DNA of 12,919 nucleotides from JBAVQS01 sp049694275. Lineage in GTDB: Bacteria > Chloroflexota > Anaerolineae > UBA4142 > SHND01. A program made the translations under genes and the position numbers. Positions 6,133 to 11,896 of this stretch are shown piece by piece (position 1 is the stretch's first letter; the number at the start of each line of letters is the position of its first letter). The stretch lies in assembly GCA_049694275.1 (NCBI GenBank), contig JBAVQS010000206.1, forward strand, positions 1 to 12,919, given 5' to 3'. The notes under the pieces were generated by a model. It saw only the letters and a program-made list of their open reading frames with translations. It was not told the DNA's origin and searched no databases.

Positions 6133-8298
6133 TTAGATTGGTCGTACTAGGAAAATCAGCGCAAAGATCGCCGCACCCAGGAGTGCGAGCAACAAATAGT
6201 TCTGTACGCGGCCGGTTTGAATCAGGCGGAGCCCGCCCGAGGCCGCTTCGACGACATAGCCAACGCCGTTGACGATGCCGTCGACGATATAGTGATCAAA
6301 GACACCGCCGAACCCGGAGATGCCCCGGCCCAGCCAGCCTGCCAGATTGACAAGGCCGTCGACCACCGTCCGGTCAAACGCATACAACAATTGGGCAATC
6401 CAGATGACGAGACGGAGCAAGAGACCGGTTACACCCGAGCCGTCAGGATTGATGCGAAAGCCGTAGAGCTCATCGAGCCAGTACTTGTTCCGCAGGGCAT
6501 CCCAGATAAAACCGAGCAGCGCCATCGGGTCTTCTTCACCGGCGAGCAAAGGCTTGCGGCCATAGAGCAGCCAGCCCAGCCCGAACCCGGCGAGGGCGAT
6601 GCCGAGCGAAGCGACCGCTGAGATGATGGTCAGCGCGTCCACTTCAGGCCGCGCTGTAATCTCTTGGGCCATCTTTCCGGTCACGCCATAGACGCCGCCA
6701 GCGCCGACAAAGTTAAAGAAGGTATCGATGCCCGGAATATTCCAGAACCCAATGACCGTGGCGAAAAAGGCAAGAATGGCGAGTGGCACCCACATGACGG
6801 GCGGCGACTCGTGCGCATGGTCATACAGGTGCTGGTCGCGCGGCTTGCCAAAGAACGAGAGAAAGATCTGGCGCGAGGTGTAGAGCGCGGTCAGGAACGC
6901 CGCAATAACCAGCATGATCCAAATGATCAGTTTAAAGGCATCCCCGCCGAGCCCGCCGCGCAGCGCGTCGCCAAGTATCTCGTCCTTGCTCCAAAAGCCG
7001 GCAAACGGAAAGATGCCCATGAGGGCGAGCGCGCCGATGATAAAGGTGAGGCTGGTCTTGGGCATCTTGTTGCGCAGGCCGCCCATCTGCATCATGTCGT
7101 TCGTGCCAATGCCGTGAATGACGGAACCGGCGGCGAGGAACAGGAGCGCCTTGAAAAAGGCGTGGGTGATCAGGTGGAACGACCCGGCGGCGAACGCGCC
7201 GATGCCGAGCGCCGCGATCATGTACCCCAACTGCGAGATGGTCGAATAAGCGAGGACGCGCTTGATATCGTCCTGCGCCAGGCCGAGCGTGGCCGCAAAG
7301 AGCGCCGTAAACGCGCCGACGAGCGCTACCGCGGCCATGGCCGGGCCGCCCGCTTCGGCGGCTGCCGCAAAGAGCGGATAGGTTCGGGCGATGAGATAGA
7401 CGCCGGCGGCGACCATTGTGGCTGCATGAATCAATGCGCTAACCGGCGTAGGGCCTTCCATGGCGTCCGGCAGCCAGATGTGGAGCGGAAACTGGGCTGA
7501 TTTGCCAATCGTGCCGGAAAGGATGAGCAAGGCAATCACCGTGATGGCGCTGATGTTTGTGCCCGGAATCAATGCGGCCTTGGTCAGCGCTTCCAGTTTG
7601 TCCGGAGCAAAGATGGTCTGGAAATCCAGGCTCCCTGTCAGGATGAACAAAAAGATCATCCCAGCCATAAAGAGGGTGTCGCCGACGCGTGTGGTGAGAA
7701 AGGCTTTGAGCGATGCGGCGCGCGCGCGGAGCACCTGCGCTTCGTCAATGTGATGCTCGCCCTGCCCGCGGACCGACCAAAAGCCGATCAAGGCATAAGA
7801 GCAAAAGCCCATGATCTCCCAGGCGATAAAGAACAGGAGCAAGTTGGCGGAGATGACGAGGGCCAGCATCGCTGAGGCAAAGAGCGAGATATAGGCAAAA
7901 AAGCGGGAATAGCGTGGATCATCCTCGATGATCGCATGTCCATGTTCCTCGCCCACCTTTTCGCGCATATAACCGACGGAATAGATGAAAATCATCAAGC
8001 AGATGGTCGTCACCATAAAGAGCATGACGGCGGCGAGCGGATCGATCATCCATCCCATCTTGAATACGTCCGAGCCAAAGCTAAACCAATTGAGGGGCGT
8101 ATTGTGGATGAAATTCTGACCAAGCGCCGAGCCGCGAGACAGCGCTTCGGCAAAGACGCCGTAGGCGACGAGCATGGCGAGGACCATGCCGCCAATCGCC
8201 GTATAGGCGCTCGTGCGGTGATTGCGCCGCGTAAAGAACACGATGAGCGCAAAGGCAAGCAAGGGAAAGAGCGGAATCAGCCAGGCGTAATCAGACAT
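6133..8298 (-). CDS. nuoL: NADH-quinone oxidoreductase subunit L (long form)
   Basis: Distal antiporter-like proton-pumping subunit of complex I, whose C-terminal amphipathic lateral helix spans the membrane arm. At 721 residues it is longer than the 613-residue E. coli protein. Diagnostic features are Glu161 (FIAWEIMGFCSYALIGFW), Lys266 in GKSAQFPLHIWLPDAMEGP, the SALIHAATMVAAGVYL helix with His291, His379/Lys383 (THAFFKALLFL), and Lys438-Asp439 (GFWSKDE). The NKYWLDELYG segment (604-613) and the closing helix after TGRVQNYLLLALLG match the extended C-terminus of long NuoL proteins. ATG 8298 follows the nuoK stop by 7 nt; the ribosome site GGTGAG is modest. A large inverted repeat follows the stop codon. 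Confidence 0.97.
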   Translation of the reverse strand: MSDYAWLIPLFPLLAFALIVFFTRRNHRTSAYTAIGGMVLAMLVAYGVFAEALSRGSALGQNFIHNTPLNWFSFGSDVFKMGWMIDPLAAVMLFMVTTICLMIFIYSVGYMREKVGEEHGHAIIEDDPRYSRFFAYISLFASAMLALVISANLLLFFIAWEIMGFCSYALIGFWSVRGQGEHHIDEAQVLRARAASLKAFLTTRVGDTLFMAGMIFLFILTGSLDFQTIFAPDKLEALTKAALIPGTNISAITVIALLILSGTIGKSAQFPLHIWLPDAMEGPTPVSALIHAATMVAAGVYLIARTYPLFAAAAEAGGPAMAAVALVGAFTALFAATLGLAQDDIKRVLAYSTISQLGYMIAALGIGAFAAGSFHLITHAFFKALLFLAAGSVIHGIGTNDMMQMGGLRNKMPKTSLTFIIGALALMGIFPFAGFWSKDEILGDALRGGLGGDAFKLIIWIMLVIAAFLTALYTSRQIFLSFFGKPRDQHLYDHAHESPPVMWVPLAILAFFATVIGFWNIPGIDTFFNFVGAGGVYGVTGKMAQEITARPEVDALTIISAVASLGIALAGFGLGWLLYGRKPLLAGEEDPMALLGFIWDALRNKYWLDELYGFRINPDGSGVTGLLLRLVIWIAQLLYAFDRTVVDGLVNLAGWLGRGISGFGGVFDHYIVDGIVNGVGYVVEAASGGLRLIQTGRVQNYLLLALLGAAIFALIFLVRPI

Positions 8299-8305
8299 AG
8301 AGGAC

Positions 8306-8629
8306 TCACCATTTCAAGAGATTGACCTCTTCGATGTTGACCGTGTCGCGCGAACGGTAGATGGCAATAATCAGCGCAAGGCCGATAGCCGCCTCTGCCG
8401 CGGCCAGCGTGATGACGAACAGGGCAAAGACAATGCCGGTCTGATTCGTGGCCGGGTCTTTGCTAATATAGCGCCAGAACGCGACGAGATTGATATTAAC
8501 CGCGTTCAGCATCAATTCGATTCCCATGAGGATGGCAATCGCGTTTCGTCGCGACAGCGCGCCAAACAGGCCGATACAAAAGAGCGCCGCGGCCACGATG
8601 AGATACAAGGGTAATGGAATCGGTGGCAT
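8306..8629 (-). CDS. nuoK: NADH-quinone oxidoreductase subunit K
   Basis: Small three-helix membrane subunit of complex I that continues the central charged axis between NuoJ/NuoA and NuoN. With ATG 8629 it has 107 residues, close to the 100 of E. coli. The two conserved membrane glutamates are Glu38 (MGIELMLNAVNIN) and Glu79 (LAAAEAAIGLAL). The frame also contains TTG one codon upstream (8632), but GGAG at 8636-8639 gives 6 nt to the ATG and only 3 nt to the TTG, so the ATG is preferred. The gap to nuoJ holds inverted heptamer arrays; nuoL starts 7 nt after the stop. Confidence 0.95.
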   Translation of the reverse strand: MPPIPLPLYLIVAAALFCIGLFGALSRRNAIAILMGIELMLNAVNINLVAFWRYISKDPATNQTGIVFALFVITLAAAEAAIGLALIIAIYRSRDTVNIEEVNLLKW

Positions 8630-8635
8630 CAATTA

Positions 8636-8640
8636 CTCCA
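8636..8640 (-). promoter_or_regulatory. Ribosome binding site deciding the nuoK start
   Basis: TGGAG on the minus strand. The core GGAG stands 6 nt before ATG 8629 and 3 nt before the in-frame TTG 8632, so it favours the ATG. It lies just outside the left heptamer array, which starts at 8643. Confidence 0.65.
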
Positions 8641-8642
8641 AC

Positions 8643-8716
8643 AATGACGAATGGTGAATGATGAATAGTGAACGAGCACCGGGTTATTCTTCATTCTACG
8701 TTCGTCATTCAGCATT
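8643..8716. repeat. Inverted degenerate heptamer arrays between nuoJ and nuoK
   Basis: Left array, plus strand 8643-8677, five 7-nt units: AATGACG, AATGGTG, AATGATG, AATAGTG, AACGAGC. A 4-nt spacer (8678-8681) is followed by the opposing array 8682-8716, whose units read on the minus strand are AATGCTG, AATGACG, AACGTAG, AATGAAG, AATAACC. So there are 5 units, a short spacer and 5 inverted units: 35 + 4 + 35 bases. The best exact inverted match is 9 bp (8643-8651 with 8701-8709). The structure fills the gap from 2 nt past the nuoJ stop to the nuoK Shine-Dalgarno site. Confidence 0.8.
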
Positions 8717-8718
8717 TG

Positions 8719-9219
8719 CTAGTCTCTCGCGATGACCAGGGCGCCGACGAGTGCGCCCAGCAGTAGAACCGAGACCACCTCAAACGGTAACACGTAGCTC
8801 GTGACCAGCAGTTTACCGAGCTGCGGAATCAGGTCCGTCGTGATGTCCGTCGTGCCCACCGGCCAGTGTCCCGTGATCGCAATTCCGGTCATCCCTGCAA
8901 AGAGCGCAAAAGAGACGAGGGCGGCCAGCCCCCACTGGTCGTTGAGCGAACGGTTCGACGCTTGCATCAGGCCGCGGGTCAACATGATGGCGAACAGGAT
9001 GAGCACCGAGATGGCGCCGACATAGATCAGGACCTGCACGACGGCGAGAAACTCCGCTTCCAGCAAGAGATAGATACCGGCGACGCCAAAGAACGTTCCC
9101 ACGAGCGCCAGCGCGGAATGCACCACGTTCCGCAGGCTGACCGTTAGCACGGCCGCGCCCAGCGTGACGGCGGCCACAATGAAAAACACCAGGTAATAGA
9201 GACCGGTAGTCAGTGTCAT
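8719..9219 (-). CDS. nuoJ: NADH-quinone oxidoreductase subunit J
   Basis: Five-helix membrane subunit of complex I located beside NuoK and NuoA near the start of the membrane arm. It has 166 residues from ATG 9219. The conserved third helix region reads LLLEAEFLAVVQVLIYVGAI, with Glu54 and Glu56, and the last helix is VLPFEVVSVLLLGALVGALV. The open frame extends 16 codons further to 9267 inside nuoH, but the inner ATG has a good site (GAGGAC) whose TGA overlaps the nuoH stop, and the protein then starts directly with the first helix, as in the family. The gap to nuoH is 10 nt; nuoI, usually found at this place, is absent. Confidence 0.93.
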   Translation of the reverse strand: MTLTTGLYYLVFFIVAAVTLGAAVLTVSLRNVVHSALALVGTFFGVAGIYLLLEAEFLAVVQVLIYVGAISVLILFAIMLTRGLMQASNRSLNDQWGLAALVSFALFAGMTGIAITGHWPVGTTDITTDLIPQLGKLLVTSYVLPFEVVSVLLLGALVGALVIARD

Positions 9220-9229
9220 GGACTTGTCC

Positions 9230-10351
9230 TCAATGTGGTGGCTGATAACCCAGGAGCCGCGCGACAAAGAGCGTCGGCGGAGTCAGGACCAGCAAAACCA
9301 GCGTGATCGGAACCAGAACCTTCCAGGCAAGGTTCATTAATTGGTCGACCCGGATGCGGGGGAGGGTGCCACGCAGCCATGGCTGCAAGACGACGAGCAG
9401 AAATACCTTGACCGAGAAATAGAGTACCCCGAGCAGCGGGACCTGGTCCACAAAGGGGCCCTGCCAGCCGCCGAGAAAAAGAGAAGCGCCCACGAGGCTG
9501 ATAATAAAGGTGTTCAGAAACTCAGCCAGGTAAAACATGCCGAATTTCATCCCGCTGTATTCCGTGTGATAGCCAGCCACGAGCTCCGATTCGGCCTCGG
9601 GAAGGTCAAAGGGGACGCGATTGACTTCGGCCGTCGCCGCAATCAGATAGACGATAAAGGCGATAGGGCCGACCGGGATGAACCAGAGGAACCAACCGAG
9701 ACCGGTGCCGCCGCCGGACTGCGCCTGGACAATCTTGGTCAGGGAAAGGGACCCGGCGAGCAGGACGACAACCGAAATCGCCAGCACCTGCGGAATTTCA
9801 TAGCTCACGATCTGGGCGATGGCGCGCATGGCGCCGACGAGGGCAAACTTGTTGTTCGACCCAAAGCCAGCCGCAAAAATGCCGATGGTCCCCAGCGAGC
9901 CGGCCGCCAGGATATAGAGGATCCCGACATTCAGATCGACGGCGGCCATCTGTTTTCCCCAGGGGACTACCGCAAAGGCCATGACAACCGGGATGACCAC
10001 GGCAATCGGGGCAAAGGTGTGCAGAAACTTGTCGGCGCTGGCAGGGACGATATCTTCCTTGATGATGAACTTGATCATATCCGCAATCGGCTGGAGAAGG
10101 CCGAAGGGGCCCACGCGGTTCGGGCCGATGCGGTCCTGGAGGCGAGCGACCCATTTACGCTCGATCCAGGTCATGTACATCATGACGACCGGGCCAAGGA
10201 TGAGGAGGACGGTAATGACGACGAGCGCCCAGATGAAAAAGGTGAGAACGTTGGCCGCATCCGGCGCCAGTCCCCAACCGGCGAACAGACTTTTTAGGGC
10301 GTCCTGGATTGACTGTGCAATATTCGGAAAGAGGTTGGCGATATAATCCAT
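9230..10351 (-). CDS. nuoH: NADH-quinone oxidoreductase subunit H
   Basis: Membrane subunit of complex I that forms the quinone chamber together with NuoB and NuoD and links the two arms. Its 373 residues carry the full diagnostic set: ERKWVARLQDRIGPNRVGP from residue 64, LLQPIADMIK, EVNRVPFDLPEAESELVAG from residue 242 and HTEYSGMKFG, and WLRGTLPRIRVDQLM near 326-339. About 30 residues precede the first membrane helix, a slightly long N-terminus. ATG 10351 is 3 nt past the nuoA stop with no clear Shine-Dalgarno site, so it is probably translationally coupled to nuoA. In most operons B, C and D separate A from H and I follows H; none is present here. Confidence 0.97.
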   Translation of the reverse strand: MDYIANLFPNIAQSIQDALKSLFAGWGLAPDAANVLTFFIWALVVITVLLILGPVVMMYMTWIERKWVARLQDRIGPNRVGPFGLLQPIADMIKFIIKEDIVPASADKFLHTFAPIAVVIPVVMAFAVVPWGKQMAAVDLNVGILYILAAGSLGTIGIFAAGFGSNNKFALVGAMRAIAQIVSYEIPQVLAISVVVLLAGSLSLTKIVQAQSGGGTGLGWFLWFIPVGPIAFIVYLIAATAEVNRVPFDLPEAESELVAGYHTEYSGMKFGMFYLAEFLNTFIISLVGASLFLGGWQGPFVDQVPLLGVLYFSVKVFLLVVLQPWLRGTLPRIRVDQLMNLAWKVLVPITLVLLVLTPPTLFVARLLGYQPPH

Positions 10352-10354
10352 AGG

Positions 10355-10738
10355 CTAGACCCATTCCAGCAGATTTTTACGCCAGGCGTACGCGAGCGCG
10401 CCGACGAGGATGACGAGGAACACGAACATTTCCGCGAAAAAGAGGGCGGCCAATTGCCCTGCGAAATTGTAGGCGACGGCCCAGGGGTAAATAAACACGA
10501 CCTCGATGTCAAAGACGACAAAGAGGAGCGCATAGATATAGTACTGCACGCGGAACTGGACCCAGACTCGCTGCGCCTCTGGAGCAAAATCCTCAAACTC
10601 GAGGCCGCACTCGTACGTGGCCTGTTTTGATTTATTGGGTTTTTTGGGACGTGCAAGAAAAGCGAGGAGAAGGGGAACGAGCGGGAAGGTGATACCGGCA
10701 AAAACAAACAGGCCTATCAAGGCATATCGATCCAGCAC
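10355..10738 (-). CDS. nuoA: NADH-quinone oxidoreductase subunit A
   Basis: Three-helix membrane subunit of complex I at the junction with the hydrophilic arm, and first gene of this operon. Diagnostic motifs are YECGLEF in the loop after helix 1, whose cysteine is the conserved loop cysteine of the family, and FVVFDIEVVFIYPWA in helix 2. The frame opens at GTG 10744, but Shine-Dalgarno AAAGGAG leaves only 2 nt to that codon and 8 nt to GTG 10738, so I chose the latter (127 residues, beginning LDRYALIGLF after the initiator). Both candidates are GTG. It is preceded by a near-consensus promoter and by an inverted repeat that overlaps the ribosome site. Confidence 0.95.
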   Translation of the reverse strand: MLDRYALIGLFVFAGITFPLVPLLLAFLARPKKPNKSKQATYECGLEFEDFAPEAQRVWVQFRVQYYIYALLFVVFDIEVVFIYPWAVAYNFAGQLAALFFAEMFVFLVILVGALAYAWRKNLLEWV

Positions 10739-10746
10739 GGTCACTA

Positions 10747-10753
10747 CTCCTTT
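10747..10753 (-). promoter_or_regulatory. Strong ribosome binding site of nuoA
   Basis: AAAGGAG on the minus strand. Spacing to GTG 10738 is 8 nt and to GTG 10744 only 2 nt, which decides the start in favour of 10738. Its first three bases also belong to the right arm of the inverted repeat at 10751-10784. Confidence 0.7.
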
Positions 10754-10784
10754 GGAATGAGGTGGGATTAGTCAATATTCCAAA
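10751..10784 (-). repeat. Inverted repeat in the nuoA leader, overlapping the ribosome site
   Basis: A perfect 8-bp inverted repeat, TTTGGAAT (10751-10758, plus strand) and ATTCCAAA (10777-10784), separated by 18 nt. It lies wholly within the predicted nuo 5' leader (start near 10790). Two additional G-U pairs could extend the RNA stem into the GG of the Shine-Dalgarno site. It could act as an RNA hairpin or as a protein-binding site. Confidence 0.5.
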
Positions 10785-10796
10785 AACAACAAGTGA

Positions 10797-10825
10797 ATGA
10801 TAGCACAAGTGATTCTGTTTGGCAA
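10797..10825 (-). promoter_or_regulatory. Sigma70-type promoter of the nuo operon
   Basis: On the minus strand, TTGCCA (10820-10825) is followed by a 17-nt spacer and TATCAT (10797-10802); each hexamer matches consensus at 5 of 6 and the spacing is optimal. The predicted start near 10790 gives a leader of about 50 nt before nuoA. The region is divergent with the promoter of the FemAB-like gene; the two -35 elements are 13 nt apart. Confidence 0.75.
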
Positions 10826-10838
10826 ACTTGCGCCTCAT

Positions 10839-10868
10839 TTAACGGATGGGCGACTCTCGTTATATAAT
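10839..10868 (+). promoter_or_regulatory. Sigma70-type promoter of the FemAB-like pair
   Basis: A perfect -10 TATAAT (10863-10868) with a weaker -35 TTAACG (10839-10844, 4 of 6) at 18-nt spacing. The predicted start near 10875 is only about 11 nt before ATG 10886, and no Shine-Dalgarno site is visible, so the mRNA may be near-leaderless. The -10 is embedded in an 18-bp near-palindrome. Confidence 0.65.
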
Positions 10869-10872
10869 GAGA
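10855..10872. repeat. Near-perfect 18-bp palindrome over the femAB-like -10 box
   Basis: TCTCGTTATATAATGAGA is its own reverse complement except for one base pair (10859 against 10868). It is centred on the -10 TATAAT of the plus-strand promoter. The size, AT-rich centre and position resemble an operator for a dimeric repressor, but no regulator is encoded in this window. Confidence 0.4.
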
Positions 10873-10885
10873 CCCTGTACTGGTC

Positions 10886-11887
10886 ATGGAATCACTCACT
10901 CTTATTCAAGATAACACCGTTTGGGATGCGTTCGTCGCGCAAGAGCAGGGGCATTTGCTGCAAACCTCGACCTGGGGCGATTTGAAAAGCCGGTTTGGCT
11001 GGCAGGCCGAGCGCTGGGGGCGGTTTCAGGATGGCGCGCTTGTCGCCGGCGCACAGGTCCTCTACCGCCGGTTGCTGCCGGGGGTGGAATTGGCCTATGT
11101 CCCGCGCGGGCCGGTTGCCGCCGATGCTGACTTGATGACTGAACTGCGAACCCGGGTTCGCAGACGCGGCGTCTTTATGGTCAAGATCGAGCCCGATTGG
11201 CTGTGCGAGGATCCCCGCAATGTGGTTCTCGCTCAGGCTGGCTGGCGCCCCTCGGCTGAGACGATTCAGCCGAGCGCGACGATTCGCCTGGACCTCACGC
11301 GCGACCTCGACGCCCTCCTGGGCGCGATGAAGCCAAAATGGCGCTATAACATTCGCCTTGCAGACAAGAAAGGGGTTCTCGTGCGTGAGGGCGCACCGGC
11401 AGATTTGCCGCGCTTTTATGAACTGACCCGGATCACGGCGGAGCGGGACCGTTTTGGCATTCATGGGGCCGAATATTATCGCTGCGCCTTCGAGTTGCTA
11501 ACGTCACGCGATATGGTCCGGTTGCTCGTCGCCGAGTACGAGGGCCAGAGCCTGGCGATGATTTTCGTGACATTCGCCGGGCATGAGGCGATCTATCTCT
11601 ATGGCGCATCGGGCAACGAGCACCGCAATGTGATGCCGAATCATGCCCTGCACTGGAAAGCGATCCAGTTGGCTAAAGCGCGTGGCTGCACGCAGTATGA
11701 CTTGTGGGGCGTTCCAGTCAATGTGGGCGCCGGGGAAGAACAACTCCCTGGCTCGCTCTACCAATTCAAGCAGGGTTTTGGCGGCGCGGTGGTGCAATAC
11801 AGCGGCGCGTTCGATTTCGTGACGAACCCGGTCGTGCACACACTCTATCAAGCCGCCCGGCGAATTCGAAGGCGTGGGCTGGGATAA
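10886..11887 (+). CDS. FemAB/FemX-family aminoacyl transferase, copy 1
   Basis: Predicted peptidoglycan cross-bridge enzyme of the FemABX (GNAT-fold) family, which transfers an amino acid from aminoacyl-tRNA to the side chain of the third stem-peptide residue on the lipid precursor, on the cytoplasmic side of the membrane. It has 333 residues, near family size. Landmarks are LLQTSTWGDLK near residue 24, YVPRGPV (71-77), KPKWRYNIRLA (149-159), LYGASGNEHRN from 238, MPNHALHWKAI (250-260), YDLWGVP (271-277) and LYQFKQGFGG (291-300). It has no signal peptide or membrane helix. The start is fixed by the family N-terminus and lies about 11 nt from the predicted transcription start. A close paralog follows 9 nt downstream. 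The amino acid transferred, and whether the true acceptor is peptidoglycan, are not shown by the sequence. Confidence 0.88.
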   Translation: MESLTLIQDNTVWDAFVAQEQGHLLQTSTWGDLKSRFGWQAERWGRFQDGALVAGAQVLYRRLLPGVELAYVPRGPVAADADLMTELRTRVRRRGVFMVKIEPDWLCEDPRNVVLAQAGWRPSAETIQPSATIRLDLTRDLDALLGAMKPKWRYNIRLADKKGVLVREGAPADLPRFYELTRITAERDRFGIHGAEYYRCAFELLTSRDMVRLLVAEYEGQSLAMIFVTFAGHEAIYLYGASGNEHRNVMPNHALHWKAIQLAKARGCTQYDLWGVPVNVGAGEEQLPGSLYQFKQGFGGAVVQYSGAFDFVTNPVVHTLYQAARRIRRRGLG

Positions 11888-11896
11888 GGTTGCAAG

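Noticed and set aside
8643..8716. CRISPR-like reading of the short repeats
   Set aside because: The units are 7 nt, contiguous without unique spacers and in opposing orientation, and no cas gene is present.
9220..9267. 48-nt upstream extension of nuoJ overlapping nuoH
   Set aside because: The internal ATG 9219 has a good ribosome site and matches the family N-terminus. The extension only reads through the nuoH 3' end in another frame.
9341..10297. 318-residue open frame on the plus strand
   Set aside because: It is the antisense shadow of nuoH, highly charged and repetitive in Asp/Arg/Gly. Similar long shadows oppose nuoL, nuoM and nuoN.
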